Notes under the pieces: model-generated
What the model was told of the DNA's origin: nothing
The model's database searches: none
Seen by the model: the letters and a program-made list of their open reading frames with translations, nothing else
In this document: positions 14,199 through 21,143 of the stretch, piece by piece
How positions within the stretch are numbered: position 1 is the first letter of the stretch
Layout of the letters: every line of letters begins with the position of its first letter
Source of the DNA: Paenarthrobacter nitroguajacolicus JCM 14115
Lineage (GTDB): Bacteria; Actinomycetota; Actinomycetes; Actinomycetales; Micrococcaceae
Direction of reading: 5' to 3'
Assembly: GCA_001313365.1 (NCBI GenBank)
Contig: BBFS01000067.1
Coordinates: forward strand, 1 to 26,503
Length of the DNA stretch: 26,503 nucleotides
Program-made: the position numbers and the translations under genes

Positions 14199-14227
14199 CA
14201 CAAATCTTTGTGGCAACCATCACAAAG
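14199..14227 (-). promoter_or_regulatory. CRP/GlxR-like operator upstream of pyc
   Basis: TGTGG, six bases, TCACA at 14209-14224 matches the CRP-family consensus TGTGA-N6-TCACA with one mismatch. It is part of a longer symmetric array of three half-sites. CTTTGTG (14206-14212) and CACAAAG (14221-14227) form 7-bp arms with an 8-base spacer, and CACAAA (14199-14204) pairs with TTTGTG (14207-14212). The position, roughly 65-95 bases before the pyc start, suits a regulator of pyc. It could also affect divergent parA, whose start is about 210 bases away. The binding protein is inferred. Confidence 0.5.
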
Positions 14228-14349
14228 GAATCGTCATCTGGGCTGTATATGCGTGCGCGCGATCCGGCCGCATGCTATTGCTGCCGCTTATCCCCAGCTG
14301 TCTGCGCGTAGAAAGCGGGAATCGACCGCGATGCACCATATGATGTTCA

Positions 14350-14392
14350 GGGGGGGGCTTCGGCAAGCCCCCGGCTCCGGTGCTTCCGGAGC
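14350..14392 (+). other. Two tandem stem-loops in the parA leader
   Basis: The first hairpin is GGGGGCTT (14353-14360) with AAGCCCCC (14365-14372), loop CGGC. The second is GCTCCGG (14374-14380) with CCGGAGC (14386-14392), loop TGCTT. They abut with one base between and lie 46 bases before the parA start, without a T-tract. The first arm has 8 G against 5 C in its partner. The region 14134-14437 (about 300 bases) holds this, the pyc operator and no gene I can support. Function is unknown: attenuator, RNA stabiliser and DNA-level site are all possible. Confidence 0.55.
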
Positions 14393-14437
14393 GAATCAGC
14401 GCGATACGGCAACCGGCGTTAGGTTTTGGGTTTTCAA

Positions 14438-15255
14438 GTGCAAGTAGTCAGCATCAGCAGCCTCAAGGGTGGAGTGGGAAAGACGTCCGTGACCACCGGT
14501 CTGGCGTCCGCGGCCCTCGCAGCCGGTATTCCCACGTTGGTAGTGGACCTCGATCCACACGCCGACGCCACCACGGCACTTGGCGTCCAGCCGGGCGGGC
14601 AACTCGACATCGGCCGAATGCTGAAAAGCCCCCGAAAAGCCAACCTCGCCGGCAATGTGGCCGGCAGCTCCTGGGTGTCCAATGGGTCCAGCAACGGCAC
14701 CTTGGACGTCGCAGTGGGATCGGCCTTCACCGGAATCTATGATCGGCCGGATCTGGGCCGACGCGACCTTCGCAGGCTTTCAGCCGTACTGGCAGGCACC
14801 ACTAACTACGAACTTGTCTTGGTGGACTGCCCCCCCCGTCCCTCAACGGCCTGACGCGCATGGCTTGGAGTGCAAGCGATCGCGTAGTCCTCGTCGCGGA
14901 GCCCGGGCTCTTCTCGGTGGCCGGCACGGAACGCACCATGCGTGCTATCCAGTTGTTCCGGCAGGAGTTCGCGCCCAACCTGGCCCCCCCGGCAGGGATC
15001 GTGGCCAACCGGGTGCGCACCGGATCCGCGGAGCATACCTTCCGTTTGGCTGAAATGGAATCCATGTTCGGCGAGCTGCTCCTGACGCCCCCCCATATTC
15101 CGGAGCAGGCCAATTGGCAGCAGATCCAGGGTGCAGCACACTCGGTCCACCACTGGCCCGGAGACTCTGCCAAGAACGCTGCCAAACTCTTTGATGACCT
15201 CCTCAGGAGCCTCCTGGCGGGACAGTCCTCGACGCGGGACCGCCGACAGCGCTGA
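14438..15255 (+). CDS. Orphan ParA/MinD-type ATPase
   Basis: A P-loop ATPase of the ParA/Soj family, about 270 residues. Deviant Walker A: SSLKGGVGKTSVTTGLASA, with the signature Lys before GG. Walker A': LVVDLDPHADATTALGV. Walker B: YELVLVDCPPSLNGLTRMA, which needs removal of two C from the 8-C run at 14830-14837. A C-terminal segment follows with GIVANRVR and LAEMESMFGELLL. GTG 14438 (MQVVSISSLKGG) is preferred because homologues begin right at this strand; TTG 14426 is in frame. No parB or parS-like repeat is visible nearby, so it is an orphan. Such proteins position DNA, division components or other cargo; the cargo here is unknown. Extra Pro residues lie at 14984-14990 and 15089-15095. 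It converges on the MerR gene across a terminator. Confidence 0.88.
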
Positions 15256-15283
15256 GCGCCTCCGCCTCAGCACGTTAGACACG

Positions 15284-15322
15284 AAGAAGGCCTCGTCCCC
15301 CCCCTAGGGACGAGGCCTTCTT
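15284..15322. terminator. Bidirectional terminator between parA and merR
   Basis: Arms AAGAAGGCCTCGTCCC (15284-15299) and GGGACGAGGCCTTCTT (15307-15322) form a perfect 16-bp stem, with TT following. The loop is CCCCCTA, inflated by a run of 8 C (15297-15304). It serves both convergent genes. Confidence 0.9.
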
Positions 15323-15348
15323 TTGGCTCGAGTTCAGTGGACCGGTGT

Positions 15349-15941
15349 TTAGCCGATGCGGCGCGCTACGCGCCTCTTGCTCAATTCGTCGTCGGGAAAG
15401 GACTGCTCCGCGGCATGCTCGCTCGGAAGCGCGGCCAAGCTTCCCTCAACTTCCCGCCATACGCGCCCGACGCGATGCCGAAGACGCCCTGCCCGCCCTG
15501 CACGAGGTCGATGACCTCATCAGCGGAAGTACATTCGTAGACACTCGCACCGTCGCTCATCAGCGTGATCTGCGCCAGGTCCTCGACGCCCCGTTCGCGA
15601 AGGTGTTCCACGGCACTGCGGATCTGCTGGAGGGATACGCCAGTATCGAGGAGACGCTTGACTACCTTCAGGACCAGAATGTCCCGGAAGCCGTAGAGAC
15701 GCTGGGAACCGGAGCCCGCAGCGCCACGGACAGCAGGCTCAACCAAGCCTGTACGTGCCCAGTAGTCGAGCTGGCGGTACGTGATGCCTGCAGCTTTGCA
15801 TGCGGTAGGACCGCGGTAACCCGCGTCCTCGTCCAGCACGGGAAGGTCCTCCGTGAAGAGCAAACCTTGGGCGCCGGATGCGGGCGCAGCAATACCGGCA
15901 GAGGACTGCTTCAGCTCGCCTGCTTCGCCTTTCGGACTCAC
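15349..15941 (-). CDS. MerR-family transcriptional regulator (Rv1830/ResR-like)
   Basis: DNA-binding regulator with an N-terminal MerR winged helix: YRGPTACKAAGITYRQLDYW, ARTGLVEPAVR, then QRLYGFRDILVLKVVKRLLD and TGVSLQQIRSAVEHLRERG. No metal-binding Cys motif is visible in the C-terminal part. The C-terminus should read through WREVEGSLAALP to VARRIG with stop TAA at 15349-15351. This requires one frame repair near 15465; without it the frame ends early at 15381. The start is GTG 15941, four bases after AAGGAGG. Its place after the bifunctional nuclease and the other MerR gene matches the order Rv1826-Rv1830 of M. tuberculosis, where the last gene, Rv1830, is known as resR and linked to growth control and drug resilience. 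Orthology here is inferred from order. Confidence 0.88.
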
Positions 15942-16179
15942 GTGACCTCCTTGTTCTCAGTTCCCTTGGGGGGGACGGTGCATACTCTGATACAACGGCG
16001 AAATGCAGCAGTGTAATTCCCGCAAGTCCGCACCTTCCAGTGTGACTTGCGCCGGCAGTGTATGCAACGGGAACTTGATAACTTCGACGTTAGGCCCGTG
16101 AGGCGTCGAGGTCAAAGACCTTGGCTCCAAAATCCCGTCGTGTCGAAAGTTTCACCCTCAACTTTAGGCTTAGGCTGAG
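15942..16179 (-). promoter_or_regulatory. Leader of the Rv1830-like merR gene with a palindromic operator candidate
   Basis: A 238-base gap between the nuclease stop and the merR start, so this merR probably has its own promoter. It holds a perfect inverted repeat AAAGTT (16146-16151), eight bases, AACTTT (16160-16165). A related AACTT pair lies at about 16073-16084 (GAACTTGATAACTTC). Both are plausible MerR-type operators, possibly for autoregulation. No gene is visible in the gap. Confidence 0.4.
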
Positions 16180-16686
16180 TCAGCCTTCGAAATCTTCCGG
16201 TTCCACGTCGTCCAGGAACTCGCGGAATCGACGCATCTCGCGCTCTTCGTCCACTGCGGGATCCGGCTCCGAGTCTTCGCCTTCATCATGCTCGGTGATG
16301 CGGACACCGGCTTCTTCCATGACCGCATCGGCGCACCAGATGCGGCATTTGGCTCGCAGCGCCAGGGCCAATGCATCCGAAGCCCTCGAACTTACTACCG
16401 TACCGTCGTCGAACTGCAGCTGCCCGTAGAAGATGTTGTCCTCAACAGCCACAATGTTCACGCTGATGATGGAATGGCCCAAGGATTCGACAACATCAAC
16501 CAGGAGATCGTGCGTCATAGGCCGGGGGGGCGGGACAACGCCCTGCTGTGCCAACGCGATCGCGCTGGCTTCAGGAGTGCCGATCCAGATCGGAACATGC
16601 CTCTCACCGTTGATCTCCCGAAGGAGTACCAGCGGCTGATTGGACGGCAGTTCGATCCGGACGCCGACGATTTCGACTTCGATCAT
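16180..16686 (-). CDS. Bifunctional nuclease family protein (DUF151)
   Basis: A small soluble protein of 168 residues. The DUF151 core is clear: EVEIVGVRIELPSNQPLVLL, HVPIWIGTPEASAIALAQQG, PMTHDLLVDVVESLGHSI, YGQLQFDDGTVVSSRASDAL and ALALRAKCRIWCADAVMEEA. The C-terminal tail is very acidic. Members of the family have nuclease activity in plants, but the bacterial role is poorly defined. The frame is intact; one extra Pro (GVVPPPRPMTH) lies on a 7-G run at 16524-16530. The ATG at 16686 overlaps the stop of the upstream merR gene (TGATG), so the two are translationally coupled. It is one of the best-preserved genes in the window. Confidence 0.93.
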   Translation of the reverse strand: MIEVEIVGVRIELPSNQPLVLLREINGERHVPIWIGTPEASAIALAQQGVVPPPRPMTHDLLVDVVESLGHSIISVNIVAVEDNIFYGQLQFDDGTVVSSRASDALALALRAKCRIWCADAVMEEAGVRITEHDEGEDSEPDPAVDEEREMRRFREFLDDVEPEDFEG

Positions 16687-17417
16687 CAGCTATCCATCCG
16701 GGAGATACGGTCATGCACCAGGCCCTGTGCAGGGTGAGGCAAAGATCGCTGATCTCACGGGCAGCCTCGGCGGCACGAGCCTGCGAAGCAGCGTCCCTCC
16801 GCGACGTCAACGGGGGGGCAACGGCGCGTTCCACCAGGCCGAACTCCCGCTCAGCTGCAGCTTGGAAGGGACGAAGGTGGCGGGGGCTCGAGGCCGTGAC
16901 CTTCCAATTGGACACAAGCCCGGGCCACCTGGAGTGCGTGCTCGTCGAACTTGCCGCCCACGTGGGTGATTAGTCCAAAACTCAGGAGGGATTCAAGCAG
17001 GGGGGGGACACTGGCGCCCGACTCGGCGCGTAATTGCTCTTCGGTGAGCGCGCGGGCCCGCCCTTGCACTTCGGCTGCCATTTCCGCCGAGACCACCCTG
17101 GGCGACACGGTAACACCCGGCGGGAGGTTCTCCGGCCTCTCACCGCGGTCGATGGCATCGAGATAATCCTTGATGACCTTCAGTGGCAGGTACTGATCAC
17201 GCTGAAGGGCGAGGACGAAACGGAGCCGCTCAACATCACTGTCCGAATACTGCCGGTAACCCGCAGGAGTCCTCTTCGGGTTAATGAGGCCTTTTTCCTC
17301 CAGGAAACGGATCTTGGACGCTGTCATACCGGGAAAGTCATCGCTCAGCTGGGCAAGGACTTCCCCCCCGATATTCAGGACCTGCGGTCCGCGACGGTCC
17401 TGCTGGGCCATAGCCAC
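16686..17417 (-). CDS. ftsR: MerR-family regulator, FtsR-like (Rv1828 type)
   Basis: Transcription factor; the C. glutamicum homologue FtsR activates ftsZ. N-terminal winged helix: LNIGEVLAQLSDDFPGMTAS, KIRFLEEKGLINPKRTPAGY, RQYSDSDVERLRFVLALQRD, YLPLKVIKDYLDAIDRGE. This is followed by a helical effector domain with HVGGKFDEHALQVARACVQL and REFGLVERAVAPLTSRRDAA. The end should read LVHDRISRMDS, with stop TGA at 16686-16688 overlapping the nuclease ATG. Breaks: about 16860-16890 and 16723 (lost C). Extra residues: NIGGEVL at the 7-C run 17363-17369, and an extra Pro at 16811-16817. The start is GTG 17417 or ATG 17411, 17 bases after the garA stop. A role in division control is inferred from the homologue. 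Confidence 0.9.
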
Positions 17418-17434
17418 AGGCAGATACCCCCCCG

Positions 17435-17910
17435 TCAGACTTGGCCTGCTGCGCGAACAGGGCTCAGGTAGTAAGTCAACCGGAACTTGCCGATCTGCAC
17501 CTCATTGCCGCTCTTCAGCTGCACGCGGTCCACGCGGTCGTGGTTGACGTACGTACCGTTGAGGCTTCCCATGTCCACCAGCTCGAAGCCGGACGCCGTC
17601 CGGATGAACTGCACATGCTTGCGGGAAACCGTGACGTCATCCAGGAAGATGTCGGCATCCGGGTGCCGGCCCGCCGTGGTGGTGTCCGCGTCCAGCAGGA
17701 AACGAGCGCCTGCGTTGGGACACTGTGCGCAATGAGCAATGCCGAGTTCGGCGGAAGTGCGTCTACGGATGCACGCTCTTCAGGAGCCAACTTGGGCGCA
17801 ATGCTCGGCTCGTCCCACGTTGGCGTGATGCTGATCGAGGTGGTCTCCGACGTCGGCTGTTCCTCCGCGCCGTTCCCGACATTGGCTTGATTCTGTTCGC
17901 CGCCAACCAT
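17435..17910 (-). CDS. garA: FHA-domain regulator, GarA/OdhI family
   Basis: A small phosphothreonine-binding switch protein that, in mycobacteria and corynebacteria, inhibits 2-oxoglutarate dehydrogenase and modulates glutamate metabolism depending on phosphorylation. The N-terminal tail carries SETTSISITP, matching the ETT phospho-acceptor pair used by PknB- and PknG-type kinases. The FHA domain reads, after repair near 17715, LLIAHSGPNAGARFLLDADT, GRHPDADIFLDDVTVSRKHV (the GR and SRKH phosphate-binding residues) and ELVDMGSLNGTYVNHDRVDR (the SLNGTYVN motif), ending FRLTYYLSPVRAAGQV. The stop is TGA at 17435-17437. The start is ATG 17910 with AGGAGG upstream. It lies between gcvH and the FtsR-like gene, as in M. 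tuberculosis. A PASTA kinase is encoded in this window at 797-2897; a direct kinase-substrate link is only possible. Confidence 0.93.
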
Positions 17911-17928
17911 GGAATTTCCTCCTCATCC

Positions 17929-18042
17929 GCCGGCAGTTCCAAACCCTGCCGGCCACTTCCGCCTCCCGGTACCGCCGGGCAAATCGGTTGCTGGCCCGCC
18001 GTCCCGCTTTCCCGGTTATGGGAATGCGGCCTGACGGGCCAG
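17929..18042 (-). other. Structured intergenic RNA between gcvH and garA
   Basis: Two strong inverted repeats fill this 138-base gap. Near garA: GCCGGCAG (17929-17936) with CTGCCGGC (17946-17953), nine-base loop, just before the garA ribosome site. Near gcvH: outer arms CTGGCCCG (17991-17998) and CGGGCCAG (18035-18042) enclose an inner stem, CCGC-T-TTCCC (18004-18013) with GGGAA-T-GCGG (18020-18029), loop GGTTAT. No U-tract follows. It may be a factor-assisted terminator or a processing site that sets different gcvH and garA levels. Confidence 0.55.
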
Positions 18043-18048
18043 ATAACT

Positions 18049-18438
18049 TTAGCCTACCTGTTGTTCGTACTCCGATGCACTGAGCAGGGAATCCACTGCA
18101 TCAGCTTCTGCAAGCTTTACTTCAATTAACCATCCCTCGCCGTACGGGTCCGAGTTAATGAGCGCCGGATCAGTGTCCAGGGCGTCATTTCGATTGGTGA
18201 CTTCACCAGTCACCGGGGGGGCGTAGATATCACTGACACTTTTCGTGGACTCCACTTCGCCAACAACTTCATTGCCGGTGACTTTCGTGCCCGGCTCAGG
18301 CATCTGGGCGTAGACAACGTCACCCAAGGCGTCCTGCGCGAAGTCGGTGATGCCAATGCGCACAACGCCATCGGCATCTGGAGCGGTAACCCACTCGTGT
18401 TCTGCGGTGTAGGAAAGTTCTTCCGGAATATTGCTCAC
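18049..18438 (-). CDS. gcvH: Glycine cleavage system H protein
   Basis: The lipoyl carrier of the glycine cleavage system; it shuttles the methylamine group between GcvP, GcvT and the L protein. Key features: SYTAEHEWV near the N-terminus, VRIGITDFAQDALGDVVYAQ, and VGEVESTKSVSDIYAP with the lipoylated Lys in ESTK. Then GEVTNRN and SDPYGEGWLIEVKL, ending EYEQQVG. There are 129 codons plus stop, close to the family's usual length. The start is GTG 18438 with AAAGG seven bases upstream; the open frame extends further upstream but the extra residues are not GcvH-like. One extra Pro (APPVTGE) lies on the 7-G run 18216-18222. No gcvP or gcvT lies in the window; gcvH leads the garA cluster instead, as in mycobacteria. 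Confidence 0.95.
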   Translation of the reverse strand: MSNIPEELSYTAEHEWVTAPDADGVVRIGITDFAQDALGDVVYAQMPEPGTKVTGNEVVGEVESTKSVSDIYAPPVTGEVTNRNDALDTDPALINSDPYGEGWLIEVKLAEADAVDSLLSASEYEQQVG

Positions 18439-18557
18439 TGGTGGCCTTTCATCGGGACATTTACGAACCTCGACGGCGGCCTTGCTGATGGCCACCGCTG
18501 AAAGTATAGGCACATTTCCCCCCCTGCACCTCATGGGGTCTCTGCCATGATTGACCC

Positions 18558-19148
18558 ATGACCGAACAAGCACAAGTACCAGCTCAGAAAAAGCGCAATT
18601 GGGGGGCGTAAAAATAATCCTGATCCTGGTGGCAGTACTTGTCGCTGTGGCCGCCTACTTCATCCTCGGGGGGGCCATTCTTCCCCCCGCTGGTGGTCCG
18701 ACGTCATTGCCGGACAGATCCGGCGCGACCTTGGAGCCAGCGTGCTGGTGGGAATGTTCTACGGTTTCGTTTTCACTTTCATTCCGCTCCTCGTAGCGTG
18801 GCAGGCCACCCGTAAAGCGGTGTCCTGGCCCTGGAAAATTGCTATTGTCCTGGTGGCCGTCGCCATCGCCACGCCTAACCTGCTTACGGCCGGCATCGTC
18901 TTCGGCAGCACGGAGTCAGCCCACGCCGGCCAGCGGACCTTGAGCGTGGATGCAGGATTCTTCACAACCTGGACAGCCATTTCCGCTGTTGCCGCCGTGG
19001 TGGTCTTCGCTGCAGTCACAATTCTCTGGGCGCTGTGGCGCCGTAGGGGGGGCAAGCAAATGAAAGTGCTCAAGCAAGCAGAGAACCACCGCACCAGGCT
19101 GCGAAAAATGCCGAAGCACAAGCGCAGGACACCACACCCAGCGCCTAG
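18558..19148 (+). CDS. Conserved hypothetical membrane protein with four helices
   Basis: I cannot name the family. After repair it has about 195 residues: a short hydrophilic start (MTEQAQVPAQKKRNW), then transmembrane helices near VKIILILVAVLVAVAAYFIL, VGMFYGFVFTFIPLLVAW, IAIVLVAVAIATPNLLTAG and AVAAVVVFAAVTILWALW, then a basic turn (RRR) and a hydrophilic Ala/Gln-rich cytoplasmic tail (KNAEAQAQDTTPSA). ATG 18558 is the start. Frame breaks lie at the G run 18601-18606 (6 where 4 fit), at the G/C runs near 18669-18690, and near 19095, where one lost C must be restored to reach TAG 19146-19148. It is transcribed divergently from gcvH and ends at a strong terminator. No functional motif is visible. 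Confidence 0.75.
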
Positions 19149-19155
19149 GACGCAG

Positions 19156-19188
19156 GAAGCCCGCCATGGGATATCCATGGCGGGCTTC
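19156..19188. terminator. Bidirectional terminator after the four-helix membrane protein
   Basis: A perfect 14-bp stem, GAAGCCCGCCATGG (19156-19169) and CCATGGCGGGCTTC (19175-19188), with loop GATAT, is followed by TTCGTGTT. It separates the membrane protein gene from the convergent transporter gene. Confidence 0.9.
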
Positions 19189-19220
19189 TTCGTGTTGCGG
19201 CCTTGCTTTGTAGTCCAGCG

Positions 19221-20438
19221 TCAGGCGACGGTGGCCTCACGTGGTTCGCGTTCGACGTCGGGAGTTACAGCAGGCGCCGCCACTCCCCCCCTGCGCTTTG
19301 CTGCTGCCGCTGCCGCTGCCGCCAGCATGACCAGCAGCGCGGCAACGGTAATTCCGGCTCCAGCCAGATGGGCGAGGTGTAGCCGAGGCCGGCGGTGATG
19401 GTAACGCCCCCCCCGAGCCAGGCCCCCCCGAGTGCGTTGCCGAGGTTGAACGCGCCGATGTTCGCGCCGGATGCGAGCGTTGGTGCTGTGGAGGCAAAGT
19501 GCATCACGCGCATCTGGAGGCCCGGTACGGTGGCGAATCCGAAGCCGCCCAAGAGCGCCAGTGACACCAGGGTGGCGATGCTGTTGGACGCGGTGAGGGC
19601 GAAGAAGACCAGCACCGCCACCAGTCCGGCAAGGATGACAATGAGGGACTTGTCCAGGCTTTGTCGGCAGCCTTGCCACCCAGGAAGTTCCCAACAAACA
19701 GGCCACCACCGAAGAGCACCAGGAGCCACGGCACGGCGCGGACTCGAATCCGGACACCTCGGTGAGAGTGAAGGCGATATAGGTGAAGGCGCCGAACATG
19801 CCGCCGAACCCGAGGATGGTCACCATGATGGAAAGCCATACCTGACCGGACTTGAACGCGCCCAGTTCGCTGCGGAGGCCCTTGGTTGGTTCCGTGCTGG
19901 CTTTAGGGACCATCAGGCAATGCCGATCAGCGCCACGACGCCGATGGCGGTGATCGCCCAGAAAGTAGAACGCCAACCGAAGTTCTGGCCCAGCAGCGTC
20001 CCAAAGGGAACACCCAGGACGTTGGCCGCAGTGAGGCCGGTGAACATGATGGCGATGGCACCGGCTTTCTTGTGTGCCGGCACCAGGCTCGCGGCAACTA
20101 CGGAACCGATGCCGAAGAATGCGCCATGGCAAAGCGCTGCGATGATGCGGCCGATCATCATGGCCGCGTAGCTGTCGGCTATCGCGGAAAGAAAGTTGCC
20201 GGCGATGAACAGGACGAGCAAACCAATAAGGACCGGTTTTCGCGGGAGCTTGTGACTGCGGCCGTCACCAGGAGTGCGCCAACGGCAACGCTGAGGCATA
20301 GCCGGAGATGAACCAACCGGCCGAAGCCTCACTGACCTGGAAGTCGGCGGCAACTTCGGGCAAGAGGCCCATGATCACGAATTCGGTCAGTCCGATGCCG
20401 AATCCGCCGAGGGCAAGGGCAATCAACCCTGCGGGCAT
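19221..20438 (-). CDS. Major facilitator superfamily transporter (DHA1-like efflux permease)
   Basis: A membrane transporter of about 400 residues with twelve expected helices; probably drug or sugar efflux, substrate unknown. The N-terminus MPAGLIALALGGFGIGLTEF, then VIMGLLPEVAADFQVSEASA and GWFISGYA, is typical of AraJ/YdhP-type DHA1 proteins. Later segments include LIGLLVLFIAGNFLSAIADS, MMIGRIIAALCHGAFFGIGS, FTGLTAANVLGVPFGTLLGQ, FWAITAIGVVALIGIA and, in the second half, GFATVPGLQMRVMHFASTAP and LASGANIGAFNLGNALGGAW. The start is ATG 20438 with AAGGAG six bases upstream; the stop is TGA at 19221-19223. Frame breaks lie near 20300, 20240, 19915, 19740 and 19660. Runs of C at 19408-19414 and 19424-19429 add residues or shift frame. 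It is divergent from a MarR gene, which probably represses it. Confidence 0.9.
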
Positions 20439-20502
20439 GTGGAGCTCCTTAAAGTTCGGTTCCGATCAGAAGTGGAAGTGCGTCGTCGGGAACCGTAGAA
20501 TA

Positions 20503-20559
20503 ATAGTTGCAGACGCTCTATATATAGTTGCACACGCTAGATAGTTGCGCAAACAACTA
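20503..20559. promoter_or_regulatory. MarR-type operator array between the MFS and marR genes
   Basis: ATAGTTGC occurs three times (20503-20510, 20524-20531, 20541-20548), 21 and 17 bases apart. The second and third copies are followed by or embedded in symmetric contexts. TAGTTG (20542-20547) and CAACTA (20554-20559) form a perfect 6-bp inverted repeat around CGCAAA. The AT-rich TCTATATATAG at about 20517-20527 could be a promoter element. This patch is much more AT-rich than its surroundings and lies between two divergent genes. Confidence 0.65.
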
Positions 20560-20607
20560 CTTTTGGATGCGTCGCGATCACTACATCGAGGCAGGAGCAC
20601 AGCAGGC

Positions 20608-21054
20608 ATGGGCATCAAGGACGACGCCGTAGAAGTACGGGCGCAGGGCTGGCGAACCCTGGCCGCCCTTCACGGAAGCATCGAAGCCGAACTGGAGAAG
20701 GCACTCCAGGCCTCGAGTGACCTGTCGGTAGTGGAGTACACGGTACTGGATGCGCTGAGTCGCCAGGACGGCTGGCACATGCGGATGCAACAGCTGGCCC
20801 GCGCCACTGCCCTATCCAGCAGCGCTACCACCCGCCTGGTCAACCGCCTCGAGGACCGTGGCCTGCTTACGCGCATCCTGTGCGCCGATGACCGTCGAGG
20901 CATTTACACCGAACTCACAGTGGACGGCCAGAAGCTTCTGGAGGAGGCCAAGCCCGTACATGACGAGACCCTGGCCTCCGCCCTGGAGGCCGCCGAGTCC
21001 ATGCCGGAGCTGGAACCGCTGGTGAGGGCGCTCGGCGCGTTGCAGAAGGTCTAG
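20608..21054 (+). CDS. MarR-family transcriptional regulator
   Basis: A dimeric winged-helix repressor of 148 residues. The MarR core is clear: GWRTLAALHGSIEAELEKAL, LSVVEYTVLDALSRQDG, MRMQQLARATALSSSATTRL (recognition helix), VNRLEDRGLLTRILCADDRR (wing, with the DDRRG turn) and YTELTVDGQKLLEEAKPVH. The frame is intact from start to stop. ATG 20608 is preferred because MGIKDDAVEVRAQGW fits the family start; GTG or ATG codons further upstream (20545) would add an atypical leader that overlaps the operator zone. It is transcribed away from the MFS gene and likely controls it and itself. The inducer is unknown. Confidence 0.92.
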   Translation: MGIKDDAVEVRAQGWRTLAALHGSIEAELEKALQASSDLSVVEYTVLDALSRQDGWHMRMQQLARATALSSSATTRLVNRLEDRGLLTRILCADDRRGIYTELTVDGQKLLEEAKPVHDETLASALEAAESMPELEPLVRALGALQKV

Positions 21055-21060
21055 CCCGAT

Positions 21061-21121
21061 CCCGGTCTTGTTTGTATCCCCCCGGCGTTCAACGCAGGGG
21101 GGGGATACAAACAAGACCGGG
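21061..21121. repeat. Long near-perfect palindrome after marR
   Basis: Arms CCCGGTCTTGTTTGTAT (21061-21077) and ATACAAACAAGACCGGG (21105-21121) are perfect complements. Inside them lie a 6-C run (21078-21083) opposite an 8-G run (21097-21104), then GCGTT and AACGC flanking a single C at the centre. If the runs were equal the hairpin would have about 28 pairs. It may be the marR terminator, but it lacks a T-tract and its arms are AT-richer than nearby DNA. Confidence 0.75.
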
Positions 21122-21143
21122 ACTAAACGAAGCATTAACGACC

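Noticed and set aside
11627..14343. Long open frames on the + strand opposite pyc (up to about 370 codons)
   Set aside because: They are antisense shadows caused by high GC and strong codon bias; pyc on the other strand shows full family motifs, and the antisense products show none.
14820..14840. Programmed ribosomal frameshift in parA at the C run
   Set aside because: Removing two C gives the standard Walker B sequence; no downstream structure or alternative product supports programmed shifting, and the same error type is seen in unrelated genes.
18439..18557. Glycine riboswitch upstream of gcvH
   Set aside because: The gap is only about 120 bases and shared with a divergent gene. I could not recognise the conserved aptamer cores.
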